64,000 nucleotides of DNA from Ornithodoros turicata (GCF_037126465.1 NC_088204.1:22946804-23010803); one strand, 5' to 3'; positions 27,901 through 42,900 are shown, numbered from the stretch's first letter. Made by a program: numbers and translations. Notes: generated from the letters alone by a model not told the origin.

Positions 27901-30900
27901 GCGCAATTCCCTGTACGAGATAGAAGGAATATTCCTTTACCGGTGACCAATAGCGACACTTTTTTTGTGGACTGTCTGTTTTTGCGCTGAACCTTCCCAG
28001 ACGAAAATGAAGTATATCACTGTTTGACAGCATAGTGCCCTTACAATACAGTGCCCTTTTGCCTGTGGGAAAAGCTACGCGTATCAGTGTACTTCATAAT
28101 ATCAATAGTCGGTTCCGTGGATATGTTCATAGTTTTCTTTAAATGCTGTGCTGCTTATACGTTTTGCGATAGGTGCATGAAACTTCCATGCACCCATGAC
28201 CGAGAGATACACGTACGCAATTCCGTGTTTTCCTATAGGCTGATACGCTTCGCCATCCTTCTTCCAGATTCGGGTTGTGGGCTTTCTGTGTTTCATTGTC
28301 TGAAATCCAAGTGGTATCGTCATCATGTCTGTCAAAGATTGCGAATATTGTGACCTTGATAGGTTATCATGGTACCCTTTCAAAGGGATAGTTCGTTTTT
28401 GACGGATCATATCTCATATGTTTGTTGGAAAGGGTAGTGCGTTTTGGACTTCACCAAGGTTTTTGCATTACGTACTTCGCGTGATGTTGTGTAGTATAAT
28501 TTAGTATCGGCATCCTAAGGCTACTGGAATCCATGCAATTTGAAATTTCCGCCCACAGAGACGAATGCGCGGAGTCATGTGATAGCACTGAGACGTACGA
28601 GAGCGTTCACATCTCACGTCCTCCTGTTGGCTGTCATCGCTGGCACGTGACTGCCTCAGAGGGAACCTCATGCAAGTCACGCGAGCGGATAAGAGGCTCT
28701 CTACTGGCAAATTCGGGTGGTCATTTTGTGGCAACTTTTTTTGCCAGATCACGAGCCGCCATGTTCGCTTGGTCAAAGCGCAGCAATCTCGAATGTTTGC
28801 CTGGCGCCTACCGAGCGCCAGGAATTTGCCAGTTAGTTCTTTTTCGCCCGGCCTCGGTATAGCCGTGCAGCGGGTAGTCCAACTCGGTGCGGGTAGCCCG
28901 GTGTCATCACATGCGCACTGCAAGGATGGCGAGGGCCCGCATTGGCTCGCACGTCGAGGTTCACGTGGGTTAGCAGACGACGAAACTGTAGTGTTGTGTT
29001 ATCACATATCAGTTGTTGAATCTTGTTGCATTCCCCTCTGTTGATATCGTTTGTCACTTGCCTGACCTTGACATGTGTATCGTGGGTTGCTACTTAAAAG
29101 GTGCAGCGGCGAAATAAAGCTTCTTTCCTCCGCTCCAGAACTTGTTGTTATCCTGTTGCTCACCTTAGCGACACCACATAGTGTCAAAAGTGTAGCATTG
29201 TTTTTGCATTCACTATGCAGTCCGACAGGGAAGACAGTCTTTGTCTCTGCACCATTCGCTGTACGGCAGCCAGAACCGTTCAACTTCGACTGCACAACAG
29301 AGTGGGAGGCGAGGATACAGGAATTTGACGACTATCGCTACGCACCAGGCCTCAGTGATCGCAGCAGCGAAGCACAAGTCCGAACCCTCTTGTACACAAT
29401 GGGCAGGGAGGCAAGAAAAGTGTTTAGCACGTTCACCACTTCTGAAGAAAAAGCTAAAAACTACGACGTCGTCAAGAAAAAGTTTGATGAGCATTTTATA
29501 CAGGTAGACAACGTAGTCTATGAGCGCGCCCGCTTCCACCGACGCTGCCAAGAACCCGGGGAGACCGTCGACCAGTATATTACTGCGTTGCACACGCTAG
29601 CGGAGAGATGCAAATTTTCCGAAATGAAAGACCGCATGATTCGCGACAGATTCATCCTAGGCCTCAAAGACTCTGCACTGTCAGAGAGTTTGCAAATGGA
29701 CCCTACACTCACCTCTGCTTCTGCACTTGCAAAGGCTCGCGTCAGGGAGAGTATTCACAAGCAACAGAAGGAGCTCCAAACAAAAGACTTAAACCTTGAA
29801 TATGCTGATCCAGTGAACAATCCTAACGTAGACAGTCTGGGTCGAGGAAAAAGGGCTCAGTCCAGGGCTCCGAATCACAGGAGCGGGCACCGAAACAAGA
29901 CTTCTATTCCCGATAGCGATTCAGTTTGTGCTTGGTGCGGGCGGGGGCAACACTTCCGTGCGGCGTGTCCAGCGAGAACGGTTAAGTGCCATAATTGCAA
30001 GAAGGCTGTACACTTCGCAAGGGTTTGGAAGAACAAAACATCGAGCAGCAGTAAGTTCAGATTTTCAACAGTTTCCAAAGAGAGCGAAACTTACGTTTTG
30101 GGGACCCTGTCAGATAAGAGGATGTCTTGCAAGTACACCAATGTTGCTATCAACGGAATTAGTGTAATAATGAAAATTGACTCTGGTGCTGAAGTAACCG
30201 CTGTCCCGATGTCTTTCCCGTGCAACCCTACCACGCTGGAGCCAGCTAACGAAGTGTTGAAAGGTCCCTCTGGACAGCCATTACGGGTGATAGGCAAATT
30301 CACGACGAACATACAATGAAGGAACAAAGTGTCCCGTGAAGTGGTATATGTGCTTCACACTGCACTGTTGGGTCTACCAGCCCTCGAGTCGCTAGGCATT
30401 GTAAAGCTCGTGGAGCCACTGACTTCGTACTCGAAAAAAGTTGAAGTCCCATCAACATCAATTTCCCAAGTTGTTTCCTGGATTGGGAACGCTTCAAGGC
30501 AAATACAGCATCAAACTTCAAGAAAATTCGACGCCATACGCCTCGTACACTGCTAGAAGAATTCCCATTCCGCTTCGGAAAGCCGTGAAAGATGAGCTTG
30601 AGAATATGGAAAAGCACGGAGTTATAAGAGCTGTAGAAGGGCCTACCCCCTGGTGCGCCGGAAAAGTAGTGAAACCTTCAGGTGGTGTCAGAATTTGGGT
30701 CGATTTGACGAAATTAAATCAAGCAGTTTTGAGAGAGCGCTATGTACTACCCACCGTGGAAGAAACTCTGGGGCATCTTCAAAATGCAAGGGTCTTCTCG
30801 AAGCTTGATGCGAACTCTGGCTTTTCTCAGATTCAGCTATCGCCAGAAGGCCAAGAATTCACAACGTTTATCACCCCGTATGGTAGATACTGCTTTAGAA

Positions 30901-33900
30901 AAATGCCTTTCGGCATCACGTCGGCTTCCGAGTATTTCCAGAGGAAAACATATGAAATTTTGAACGGGCTACCAGGTGTGGTAAACATGATGGACGATGT
31001 CCTGGTGTACGGAGAGAATGAAGCTGAACACGATTTCAACTTGCACAAAGTCTTGGAGAAGCTGCGATCTGCCGGAGTCACATTAAATGCAGCAAAGTGC
31101 ATGTTCAGGACGAAGGAAATCACTTTCCTTGGATACCGCATCAACGAAAACTGGACAGGTCCTGACGCGGATAAAGTTAGTGCCATCAAGCACCTTCCGC
31201 CACCAACAGACGTTTCTGGTCTAAGGCGACTTTTGGGAATGGTGACTTACATGAGCAGATTTTTGCCTCGCTTAGCAGACAAGACGACACCACTCCGAGT
31301 ACTGTTGCGCAAAGGTACCGAATGAACTTGGGGTCCGTCCCAACAGACAGCCTTCGATTATATCAAGGACTCGATCGCTTCTGCACAGTGTACTGGTAAA
31401 TATAATACGACGTAACCTACCATATTGTCTGCAGTCTGTTCTTCGTACGGTATCGGCACCGTTGTGATGCAAGTGCGACCGAATGGGGAAACTCGACCAG
31501 TGGCCTTTGCTTCCCGGTCGTCAACAGAAACTGAGCAACGCTATGCTCAGATCAAAAAGGAGGCTTTAGCTTTAACGTGGGCAGCAGAAAGGTTTCGAGA
31601 ATATCTGTGTGGACTTACCGTCACGTTTGAGACTGACCATCAGCCGCTGGTAACTCTACTGGGGAAGTTACCGTTGGACGTTTTACCGCCGCGGATACAA
31701 CGCTTCAGAATGCGTTTGATGTGCTTCAAATTTAACATTGTGTACGTTCCGGGTAAAAAGATGGTTACCCCGGACACGCTGTCTAAGGCGCCAATTAAGG
31801 AGTCCAAGAACCGGAAGTACGGCGTGGATGCAGCTCAGGTCGAAGCCTTTGCACTCGCGACGCTCAGCGGCTTATCGTCAAATATTCAGTTAGAAAGAGT
31901 CCGGAAGGCTCAAGAATCCGATAGCACTTGCAGGCTCCTGAAGCTGTTCTGTGAAAGAGGTTGGCCGCAGAAGTACTCTGGTCCACTCGAAGTAATGCCA
32001 TACTGGCAAGACCGGTCTTTGATTACATGTTGCAATGGTCTACTTCTTCGAGGAACCTGTCTTGTGATACCCGAAGAACTTGCACGAGAGACTTCAAGGT
32101 GCTGTCACACTGGACCGACAGCCGACAAAATTTGTATGCCGACATCGAAAGACACGGTATCCTTGCACCTGTCACACTGCACAGACCAAAGACGGGCGAC
32201 GCGTCTGTCTCTCTGCCGGCCGTCACGGCTGGACGCTGTCGGTACCCGCCGCTGACAAACATGCCTGTCACACTGAACGACAGCAACATCGCTACTGCTG
32301 CCACCACTCTGTTCGAAGATGGCGTCCTGCACAGCAGAAGCGTATGGGGATGTGCGCCGTGGCGTTTTATCTTGCGCTCAACTCGGACGACGACGATGAA
32401 ACCAGTAAAAAGCCACGATCATTGTGGAGTAGGAAGTGGCTCGTGCGACGAAAAAGCATGGGATGCTATGAGAATCTCATGCTTTGTCTCCATTGTAGAT
32501 ATCAACGTTTTCTCATCTTCCGTTGTGAACTCCATAGCTGAGGGGCAACACGACGCGCGCAGCGAAAGCTTTCCAAAAGACGAAGCGAACACACCTCCGT
32601 CAGAGGCGCTGATTGTTTAAATAATAATCGCAACACCCACAACATGGATTTTTAAAAAAATATTATCTTTTCGCGCTGTGGATGTCGTATGTCGTTCATC
32701 GCAATTTTGAGCAACGATCAAACTGCTGTTGACATGTCGTCAGACTGTGTCTGCCTGCCGATTTTGTTATCGAAATCTGTCAAACTGAAACGACATTTTG
32801 TCGACTTGCTTCTGCCGCTGTCCGTCGGCGCAGTGTGACAGGTGTGCTTGGCAATACAATGTATGGTGACAACGTCTGTCTTCCATGGGCGTCGGCGCCG
32901 TGTCAGTGTCGGTGTCGTGTCGGTCCAGTGTGACAGCACCTTTCTTTACGACGGTCATCTAGGTATCGTGCGGTCAAGAGTTAAGACACGAGAGGGTGTG
33001 TGGTGGCCGCGAATCAGTAACCAGCTTTCCGCGATGATAACAAAGTGCGGCGGAAGTGTGCTGAATTTCGGCATCAAAACTCTGAACCGCTTATCGTCGC
33101 TACCACACCTCAGCTTCCGTGGCAGAAGCTAGGTGCTGATTTGTTTGACTTGAAGAGCCGAGTGTATCTACTGATCGTGGACTACCTATCTCGTTTCCCA
33201 GAGATAGCACTTCTGGAAAGGACGACGACAACTTGCGTCAAAGAACACATGAAAAGCATTTTTGCTCGCCACGGTATTCCGGAAGTTTTGATAACAGATA
33301 ACGGGCCTCAATTCGCAAGTCAGGAGTTTGCTGATTTCGCTGGACGCTATGGCTTCGCCCATCGGACGTCGAGCCCACGTTATCCGCAAGCGAATGGCGA
33401 AGCCAAACGAATGGTTCAGACCGTTAAAGGTATGTTGCAAAAGGCAGAAGATCCGTATCTGGCGTTGCTCGCTTACAGAGATACGCCAAGTCCTCTCGGG
33501 AAAAGCCCAGCCGAAATCCTGATGGGACGAAGATTGCGCACAAGGGTTCCGGTGCATCCACGACGACTACTGCCGCGCAGAGTCGACTTCAGAAAGCTTC
33601 GCAGCGCTGACAAAGGTTACCGTCGAAAACAGGCAAGAGATTTCAACAGAAGACACACAGCAAGAAATCTGCGAAACCTACAGCCTGGTGGTAGCGTTTG
33701 GATCAAAGGTGCGAGGAAAAAGGGAACCGTCATGGAGAAGTGTGGTGCTTTCAGGTCACATGTTGTTCGCACGAGTGGTGGGGACTTGCAAACGAACCGA
33801 AGAAGTCTGGTCGACCTCTTCTCTAGTGACCAATAAGAAGAGCCTCCACGGCAGCGTGATCAACAGCAATCTTGAAACACTACAGGTAACCATGGTACGG

Positions 33901-36900
33901 CATCCTTGCTAGAAACTGAAGTGGGCAAGGATCATGTGGACGGTGAAAGGGAACCCCAGCACCAGGAGTGGTCAACCAGCCCAGGGCGCCGGGAGGGAAC
34001 TCCCGTAACTGTTACGCGCTACGGAAGGCGAGTGTACCGACCTGCACGATACGGTTTGGGGTGATTAAGTGTTTTCAGCGAATCAATGAGTTGGTAGAAC
34101 ATCCACCAACGGAGTTCGTTTCTGGCTTGAAATTTGTTCAGTGTAACGATGTGTGGAGTGTTGTGCGAATTAGTGGTAAGCTTGTTCCACGTTCCTCTAA
34201 AATGTATTTGCTATGTACTAACAAACTGTGATTATAGCCATCTTGAATATTGCTGGGTTGATTGGTTTGTAGTGTTTTTGAATATATTATCTCGCTTTGT
34301 CTGCGGAGGGATGTAGTGTTGTGTTATCACATATCAGTTGTTGAATCTTGTTGCATTCCCCTCTGTCTGCTTGATATCGTTTGTAACGTGCCTGACCTTG
34401 ACATGTGTATCGGGGGTTGCTACTTGGAGGGTGCAGCGGCGAAATAAAGCTTCTTTCCTCCGCTCCAGAACATGTTGTTATCCTGTCGCTCAGCTTAGCG
34501 ACACCACATAACACGACAGAAACCTCAAGATATCCGACCGCGATGCCCCTATAGCATGATCCAAGTGACTAAAACCGCTAGATTCCTTGCACTCATGTTC
34601 GTGTAGCAACGGTCACGTGATCCAGCACGAGCGGCACAGTCCATACTAGAAATTTCCGAGCGCTAGGTTGTGTTGACACAAGGTGACCACACGAATTCGC
34701 CGTTTCTCCCCCCTGTGTGTAGATCTGCCCACGCTACAACCTCTCGCGGCAAAAGATAGCTGAAATACAACGATTTCGAACGACATATCTTAGAGTTCAC
34801 TACTCCTGCCACATGCATTTGTTCCCAATTAGCTCAGGAAGCGAGCTATCCCTTTAATTACTTTGCGTTCTTTTCTCTTTTCTTACCAGATTGTGGTTTG
34901 CAACATGTAACGGGGGATCACAAACGAAGTTGTTTCATTTGGTCGTTTGTTAACTAACGTGTTTTGCAGCGTTCTCAAGGTGATCAGCACGTTCTCCGAA
35001 GAGCTGGAAAAATGGCTGCGGTCAGCCACCGCCGGATTTCCTGATAACCTTAGAGCTGTCAAATTCGAAAGTAAGTGTTACTCTTGACACTATACGCTTC
35101 GACTTCCACGACAGACTGACTGCGCCAATCGTTGCAGCTGGACGTGGGAGGCCGGAGCCTCAAGAAGTTCTTGCTCGAATGGCTCACCGCTCTCGTTAGA
35201 CCTTCATACGAGAAGTGTCCACATAGAAAAGAAAAGAAAAATCGTAGTCCAGACAAAATTGCACTTCCTCGAAAACACACTCTCCCACAGGATGGAAAAA
35301 CCAAGCAAATCTGACGCGTTGTTAGAGAACGATAGCGAAGGATGATGTTGATGTTGGCGAGAAGTAAAAAATAATGTGGAAAGATCGAATTCGTCACAAA
35401 AGGAGGAAACGAAACTGGCGGAGCAAGTTTATAAAGGTCGAGCTGCTACAATAAACCTCTATCCGAGAAACGTCATCATGACGTTGGTAGACACACCGAA
35501 ACCAAAACAGATCGGAAGGGGAGAGCTGGGTTCCACGAATGGGCAATTGTTCGCTGCCTCCTATTGAAAGAAAAGTGCGACCTGTTTCAGAGACCATTGT
35601 AATCCCCTCAAGACCGTGGCTTTCGGGCGCGACCTTCTTCGCCACTAGCATTGAACGTAGTTCAAATCTACCAAACTCGTGGCGCTGTCGAACATTATGA
35701 CGTCATTTGTTTACAAACAGGTAGAGGTCTATTCAATTGTTACTTCTCGTGAAAGCTCAAACGGTTAATCAGATAAAAAGCAATCCTCCGCCTCAAAGTT
35801 CTCAAAACTGAAACACTTCCTGTCACGGTAGAAGCTACGCCACCTAGCTGCTTAATGCCCCCCTCTCACTCCTTCGCACGTAAACATGTAAAGGTAGGAG
35901 GTCAGCCAGTCGGGGGCAGACGATTTCAAACACAGGCGTTCTGCGGCTACCAGTGGATCTCTAAGCGGCTCATGGCGGCTCGTCTCCATACCTGCGGCTG
36001 CGAAAAGCACAGTCGTGATTGGCGGACTCTTGAGTGTGACGTCACGTCCTTCGAGCGGTCAGGCATTGTTTCTCAGTGGTGTTAGTAGAATCCGAATTTT
36101 ACGAATTTGTTGTAGAAGCGAATTTTGCAGACCCATTATTTTGTGGTAGTAAGGGCCAGTTCTCACTTGGCGACGCACGACGCGGCGTCGTGAACGGAAG
36201 TAGAGGCGGAACTAGAGGCGCATTTCCGCCGCCCCGTCAGCGCGCACGATTTTCATGTTTCCAGCACAGCGGCGTTCCGTCGTCCAAAGTAGACCAAAAA
36301 TCGGGAGACGTGGCCTCTCTGTGTCATCTGATTGGTCGCCAGCTGTCGTTCCCGGCGGCTCTCGCCGACGTCGTGAAAGAAGGGCGGCATGGCAGTTTTT
36401 TGGCTCATCGTCTCTCCTCTCCCGACTCCGGAAATGCGCGTCTACTTCCGCCGCCCGCTCACGACGCCGCGTCGGGCGTCGCCAAGTGAGAACTAGCCCT
36501 AGGCTTTTGAATATACATATCGGACCCCTCGTCATTCACAGTGAAATATTATTTTTCGTCTCGCTCTATTTTTGTCTAGTACGATTGAGGTATTCATTCC
36601 CTCCACGTAGACACAAGTTACTTGAAGCAGATGTACATGTAAGCGGCTATATATCGCCGCTTTTTTGACAACTTCCCCTGCCACAACTGACAATACATGA
36701 TTTGATTTGATGCAAACAACACCCATCGGTGTTTTTCGTAATCTCGTTATTGAGACTGACGAATAGGAACTAGGAGCAGCGTTTAGACACGCAATGGTCG
36801 AGCTATCGCCTTTGAGTTTCGCTCGGGCTGGGAATCCGCACGGTGCGTTGTTTCAAGACACGCCTCATATAATCGTGCTTCAATGTGTCTCTTATTTCAG

Positions 36901-39900
36901 TGGGTCGAAGATTTGCCCAGAACCTCCGTCGCCAGATGTCGCTAAGCCACCTGTCTCAAGCGTGGCGCACAGTAGCGAGTAGCGGTAACACAGCTGGCCA
37001 AATGCTGCGCGACTGGAGACAGTTGGACCTGGGCGCCCTCTGCCAGGAGACCATCTTTGGCAGCCAAGAATCACCGCAGCGAGGCCCCTCCGTCGGATTC
37101 ATTTATAGATGTGGGTTGACACACGATATGTTCCACTGAGAAATGCCATCGTGTGGTGTTTCGGGTCAGGTCACGCCAGTCTTCGCTCAATTTCACTGTT
37201 TATGTTTCCTCCGGTTGTACCATGAAGCGCATCTAGGTGAGAAAGCTAAAAATCTCAGGCTCTCCATTGCGACACCGTGAACTACCAGCTATTCCGCTTC
37301 AAACCTTTAAAAAACAAAACAACAACAACAAAACTCCTCCCGATTCAAAAACCTTCGTTGGTGAACTCGATGTCGACGTTCGAGCTCATGTTGGGGAGAA
37401 TGACGAAATCATCTAGTAATTGCATGGAGGAAGGAAACACAAGGAGCCGCTCCTCCGACAGTTTTCTATCGGGACGAGCGTAGCCGGCTTTGCGTTGCAT
37501 TCTGGGATGCTCCTGTCTACCACATGACCGCCCACGTGACCCTCCAGACAGCATGGCGCCAGCAGAGCAGACGACGTGAGCTGGAGTTGTGTCCCAGTTC
37601 AGACGGTAGTACTACGATGTGCGTGTGCTTGCACTTTATTTCTGTGTGTTCGAATCTTTACTGTTCTATTAGAATACCACTCACAGTGTGCAGAACGCAA
37701 AAGGAGTACGCGGGACCGGAAACATCACGTGTGGCAACGGTTACTTCCAACGTATCTACGTTCCTTGACTGGTAAAGAATGCCGTTCTCAAAATACCATT
37801 AATCAGATTTGTACAACAACAGAAGGTATGAAATCAATCTTCGGCACAGTTTGAGGTCCCAAATGAACAATTCAAGATGACTCGAACACACACGGGCGAC
37901 TAAAACAACTTACCGTGTACTTACGGACAAAACGCGTTCCCGTGAAAGAGCTGCTTTCAGTTCAACGAGAGCCGCAGCCGGGACAGGAACACATTACCAT
38001 ACGTCGTTTCTACGATGGTGCTCACAGTTTCACAATAAAATAAAGCAAAGTCATACGGAGAGCAGCGCGAGAAACAAAGCCTTGCAAGACCGAAACCTTG
38101 GAGGGAATCACGTGGTGGACAGGAAGCAATGGCGATTTTAACTCGAGCGACCGCTACAGGGTGGCTACGCTAGTCTGGCATGAAGAGCCGCTCCTTGTGT
38201 TTCCTTCCTCCATGAGTAATTGGTGCGGAATCGATGTTCAATGGCTGAAAATGTTTGCAGGTGTGTTAAAGGGGCACTAAAATGCAAGAAAAAAAACAAA
38301 AAAAAACTGTTCTCAGACGAAAGCTCGAGTTTCAACAATCACTATGCAACCGAAATTATTTTACTTATCGCTACTATTTGTCACGAAAACCCTGTCGAAA
38401 CATCTACAAAAATACCGTCGCTTGCCGCGTCCAATCCGATCTTCAATACGCAAGAACAGCGGCAGCCAGTATGCCAACATAACACGTGCTCGCGATCGTG
38501 TCGTGTATTTCGAACACATGTCTTCCGTAGACCTATACACGTAGAGCTCGAAGCAGAGTTAGCTTGAAAGCCATTCCGGCCTGCGAACCCTGGTGATGCT
38601 TAGTGGAAATAACGGCGGAGGTTGTTTTGGTCACCGACGTACAGTTAAGAGGGGTTACCCTCTTTATGAAGGCGTTGTAGTCTGCTAGGTGCTCCCAAGG
38701 TGGCTCTGTTCCCGCTTCGCAGGCTGGAGCAGTGTTCAAGTATACTTTGACGCTAGCCGTACGCCGTTTCAGGTATTTTCCCAGCGCCTCTGCACCCCCT
38801 AACACTCCTCAAAAATATTACACCCTCAAATACCGAACTGAAAGGCCAAAAACGAAGACTTGTGTGCCCGTTACTCCAAAAAAGGTATTTGATTACCGTT
38901 ACCGTTACTCTTCGAGCAAAAGTAATTGGATACCATTACAAATCACTCGACTGAAAATGTAATTGAGTAACGAGTGTAAAAGTAACGCGTTTCTGAGACC
39001 GTTACTTTCAATTCATGCAAAAATTTCCGCCCCTCCGTGCTTCGAGAAGAAAGAAAAAAGAAATGTCCCAACTCCCAAGTGATCGGGACAACTGAAATAG
39101 CGCGAAAAACTCTCGCGTGAGAACTAGCAATAATATTTATTCCGCTTACTACAGTAGAACAGCCCAATAAAGGCACAGGAAATTTGTCACAGAGCATTGT
39201 TATTTTGAGACAAACTCAACTTCAAAAGTAATTGATGATTCGGTAATTGATTACTCAAAATTGTAATCGAATTACCTCAAAAATTGCTTGTTCGAAAATG
39301 TAATTGATTACTTGAAAAATTACCCAAAAAGTAATTGATTACAGGTAACGCAGTTACTTGTAACGCGTTACGTACAAGTCTGCAATAACGCCACAAAAGC
39401 AGCAGAGGTGCCCCCGCACACACACACACGAGATGAAAATCCCGGCCGGGAAAACATGGCCCGCTTCATGCAGTGTGCCCAGGTGACGCCACTTAGAGTA
39501 AACGAGGCCCGATCGACGTGACGTAATCATTAGGAGTCCACCAATTATGAAAGTGCTTTCGCCGGCTGCAAGTATGAGGACAAGTCGCCATCAACCGCGT
39601 GGGCAGTCACAGGTAGAGAGAGAAAACCAGTGTTTGAAATCGTCTGCGACGACTGCTGAAGCAGACGGCGTCCCGACGTATGTGTCCGCGTTGTGAAATA
39701 TTCAGAGGAGGCCTCAAGAAGGCTTTCTTTGTCTAGATGACGTTGGCCCAGGGTCCGCTCCACGTTAGCAACATCGAGCAGAATAATACGTCTTCCCTTT
39801 TGCGTAATAATTCCGTTCTTCACTCGTTACTCCGGTGCGAAGTACAATACGACCACAGACCTTGCTCTCAAATCACATACGTGATGTCAAAATACCACAG

Positions 39901-42900
39901 CCCCTTCGAGGCAACAACATTCTCATTACTTGACGCAGTGGCCAAAGAGTTCGAAAGCTACCTGGAAGACGAGACGCCAATAGAGGGCTACATGGAGTGG
40001 ATGGAGGCCCTTGTTAACAAGACTGTCGCCATAGTAAGTGCGCGTTCTTTACTGTGCTGTTCTCTCGTTGCAAATAAACGTGAAGGCCTATTAAATGCAG
40101 AAGTTATGCTGGCTTACGAGATTAGATAAATGTAGACAGTTTTTGCGAGTTGACTCTGGGAGTTACGGTGATGCACTTTCACTTACAGCCTTGCATGGAG
40201 AAATCGCTGCCGGCTCGACGCCTTGCTCGTCAGTTCCTGCTCACGTGGTCGGCTTTTGGATCGAGAGTAATTCGGGACATGACAGTGCACGGTGCTGCGA
40301 CATTCGGTGAGCTGATACTTCTCAGAACTACTGCGGGGGTGTTCGTTTATTAAACTAGGTAAACTAGCGCGACCCGCGACTCAGAGTCGAGACGTATGAG
40401 AGTTATTGTACAGGTCCCGATAAAAGTTCACGGAACACTGGAGTGGTGTATATAGTCATCTGAGCGACACGGTTGCTGCAAACAGGAGCAGATAGACTTA
40501 CAAACAGGTGACCGGTACTCGACGCACCTCTTAGTAAGTGTGTCCACTCCCGTTCGCCGCTAGGGTGTCGCTGAGATCAATAAATACGTCGCCCTGGTGT
40601 TCCGTAAACTTTTGTCGGGATCTGTACGTCAATTTTCGAACGGGAGTTACTTCACGTGGACGACGTCACGAGAGCCGCAATGCGGCATTTTCGCCTACCA
40701 AGAGTCGACTCTCTCGGCTCTCGAATTGCTCGAGTCCAATAAACGAACGCAACCAGTGCTGTGTTGTGGCTCTGGCACCTTATTGCAACGTAAGACATGT
40801 AGCTGAAAAGAGATTGGCATGTCTTAAGCTTTTCTCCTAATAGTTTCCATGGAACTGTAAGGGGTCCTTAAAATGATGTGAGCGCAGTGCTTATGATTAG
40901 AGGTCTGCGCGGGTACGTATATTCTCGACCCGCAGCCGCACCGCACCCGCACCGCACCCGCAGACACGGTCTCCCAATCCGCATTGGCACGAGTTTTCGC
41001 GGAAATGCACGCACCCGCTCCCGCACCCGCGGAGTTTGTATTATATTCGCACATAATACACGCTGCGTACATTCGCAGACCCACACTGCAGGGGCGTGCA
41101 GCCGAGTTGTACAAGTTAGAGTACTGCAGCGCAAAGAAGAAAAACACAAGGCCGTTTGTTGACGTTTAATCGCACTTGATATTTGGTACATTAAATGCGT
41201 GATACAGAATTGTTGAAAGAACGGTCATCAACTTATCACAAAACGCACTGGAAGTCCGGTCTTTTGCGCGCATATTTCTCGAAAAAGCATGAACGCGATA
41301 ATAGCACGCCTTCCACACGACCCGCAGCGGACCCGCACGTTACCCGAGACCCGAGTGACGTCACATCCAAGATCACCAGCAAATCCAAGATTTAATGGAT
41401 ATCCGCGCGGATGTGCGGGTACACCCGCACTCGCGCAGACCTCTATATAGTTTCAGGATGTCTGGTGAGAAAGTGTCATTAAATTTCAATTTCAAAAAAA
41501 CTACGCGTGGTAAAAATTTGAGACTTGTTGTACGACACTCCTGAAGGTTTTTGCCACTCAAAGGTTTGCACGAGGGTAGCTCATTTAATTAGGCTAATTA
41601 GCGTAATTGAACTCAAAATTTTGCCAAGGAAAAGTAACTTTTTTTTTCGTTAATTAAAAGGTCCGTGGCCAACACAGACACACACACATACATTGGATGG
41701 TAATGGGGTGGGCGTGGCCAAAACATGCTGTCTCAATCGTAATTTCAAGGTTCTTCAACCGTATCCCCAATTATTTGGCACCCGAAAACTTGCCATCTCC
41801 GCAAGTCCGTTTTCGTGTTTCATCAGTGCCGGCACTATCGGCAAGGCCCGAAGACACTCCCACTGCGCATGAAAAAAGCATGAGAAAAACAGAAAAAGAA
41901 AAGGAGGGCAGAGAAAAACGGAGAAATAAACGGTGGAGCAAAACAGAAGAAAAAGATATTGACATTGAGGTTACCAAGTACGTGGGCTGTACATAGCACT
42001 TGACTTGTCAAATAACATCAAAGAACCATCACAGGCTTACGTTGTGTGCCTTTTCCCAATGCGTGTTACAATGAGGTGAGGTCCTAAGCGAAAAAATAGG
42101 GCGTCACGAAGAAGGTACAGGCTAATCGCAAAACATCAAGTTTAGTTTTTCACAAGTGGAGGGCACCGATAAGTTGCCGAGGCAAGAGCACTGTCCCCTG
42201 CAAGAAATGCGTCCTCAAGACACAGCCCATCGATCATTCGTATCGAAGGAAGACGCAAAGACAGACTGTCTTTTCAGTTAATATGCATGCAAACGAGCAT
42301 ATGCATAGTTTACATTAAGAACGAAAATTGTTTCAAATAACGACTTCTTTCTAAGGAGAGCACGACTCATTTCACACGTGTTGGTCGTCACGCTTTCACA
42401 GAGTAGTAAAAGACATTGGGGGACGAGTGATAGCTGATGGGAGATTGAGAGAGTGGATGAAGCTAAGAAAGTGCTCGCGCACGAATATGACAAGAATATT
42501 GGCACTAGGCACGGCCCCTCGCAAGTGACCAGCTCGCGTGGCTCAGCTGATGATAGCGTGCTGGCCATGTCACGTCGAGACCGGGTTCGTCTGTTGTCTG
42601 GGTTTTCCTGGGTTTTCCTCGGACGCTCTCAGACATACGTCGGCACAGTTCCCTTAGAAGTCGGCCCAGGACGCACATCCCCAAGAGCGTTAGTCGTCAC
42701 GTTACCCACTCTGTGAGGCGGACAGCGGCGAGCTCTTTCATTAGCACCACCACCACCCTCGCACGCCTTTAACTTTACACGCGCATGAGACGCGCCTTTG
42801 CAGTAAGAAATCGCGCTTCTTTCTGTCAGCCGAAGCAGTCAGTCGAGTTGTGTTTCGCTTAGCGTTTTTCGCTGCTTAAACCTATAAACAGCAGCTGTGT

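Larger units (their letters stand above)
28987..34508 (+). mobile_element. Mag-like Ty3/gypsy LTR retrotransposon, defective
   Basis: Two similar LTRs (192 and 197 bp) bracket gag, protease, RT, RNase H and integrase in gypsy order. RT and integrase resemble the Mag/K02A2.6 group. A purine tract (GCGGAGGGA) precedes the 3' LTR. Coding is broken by frameshifts and stops, and an 843-bp Harbinger-type insertion splits pol between RNase H and integrase. No target duplication is visible at the LTR edges (GAAAC versus TAACA). It lies in RFX intron 5, same strand as the gene. Confidence 0.93.

Noticed and set aside
29075..29214. Extension of gag to 29075
   Set aside because: This part lies in the LTR and starts at a GTG; no gag-like sequence precedes the lysine-threonine stretch after 29225.
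28987..34508. Endogenous virus with envelope gene
   Set aside because: No envelope-like ORF lies between integrase and the 3' LTR; it is an ordinary gypsy-type retrotransposon.
36076..36668. Overlapping ORFs of about 137 codons on both strands
   Set aside because: They arise from the GC-rich arms of the Harbinger-like MITE.
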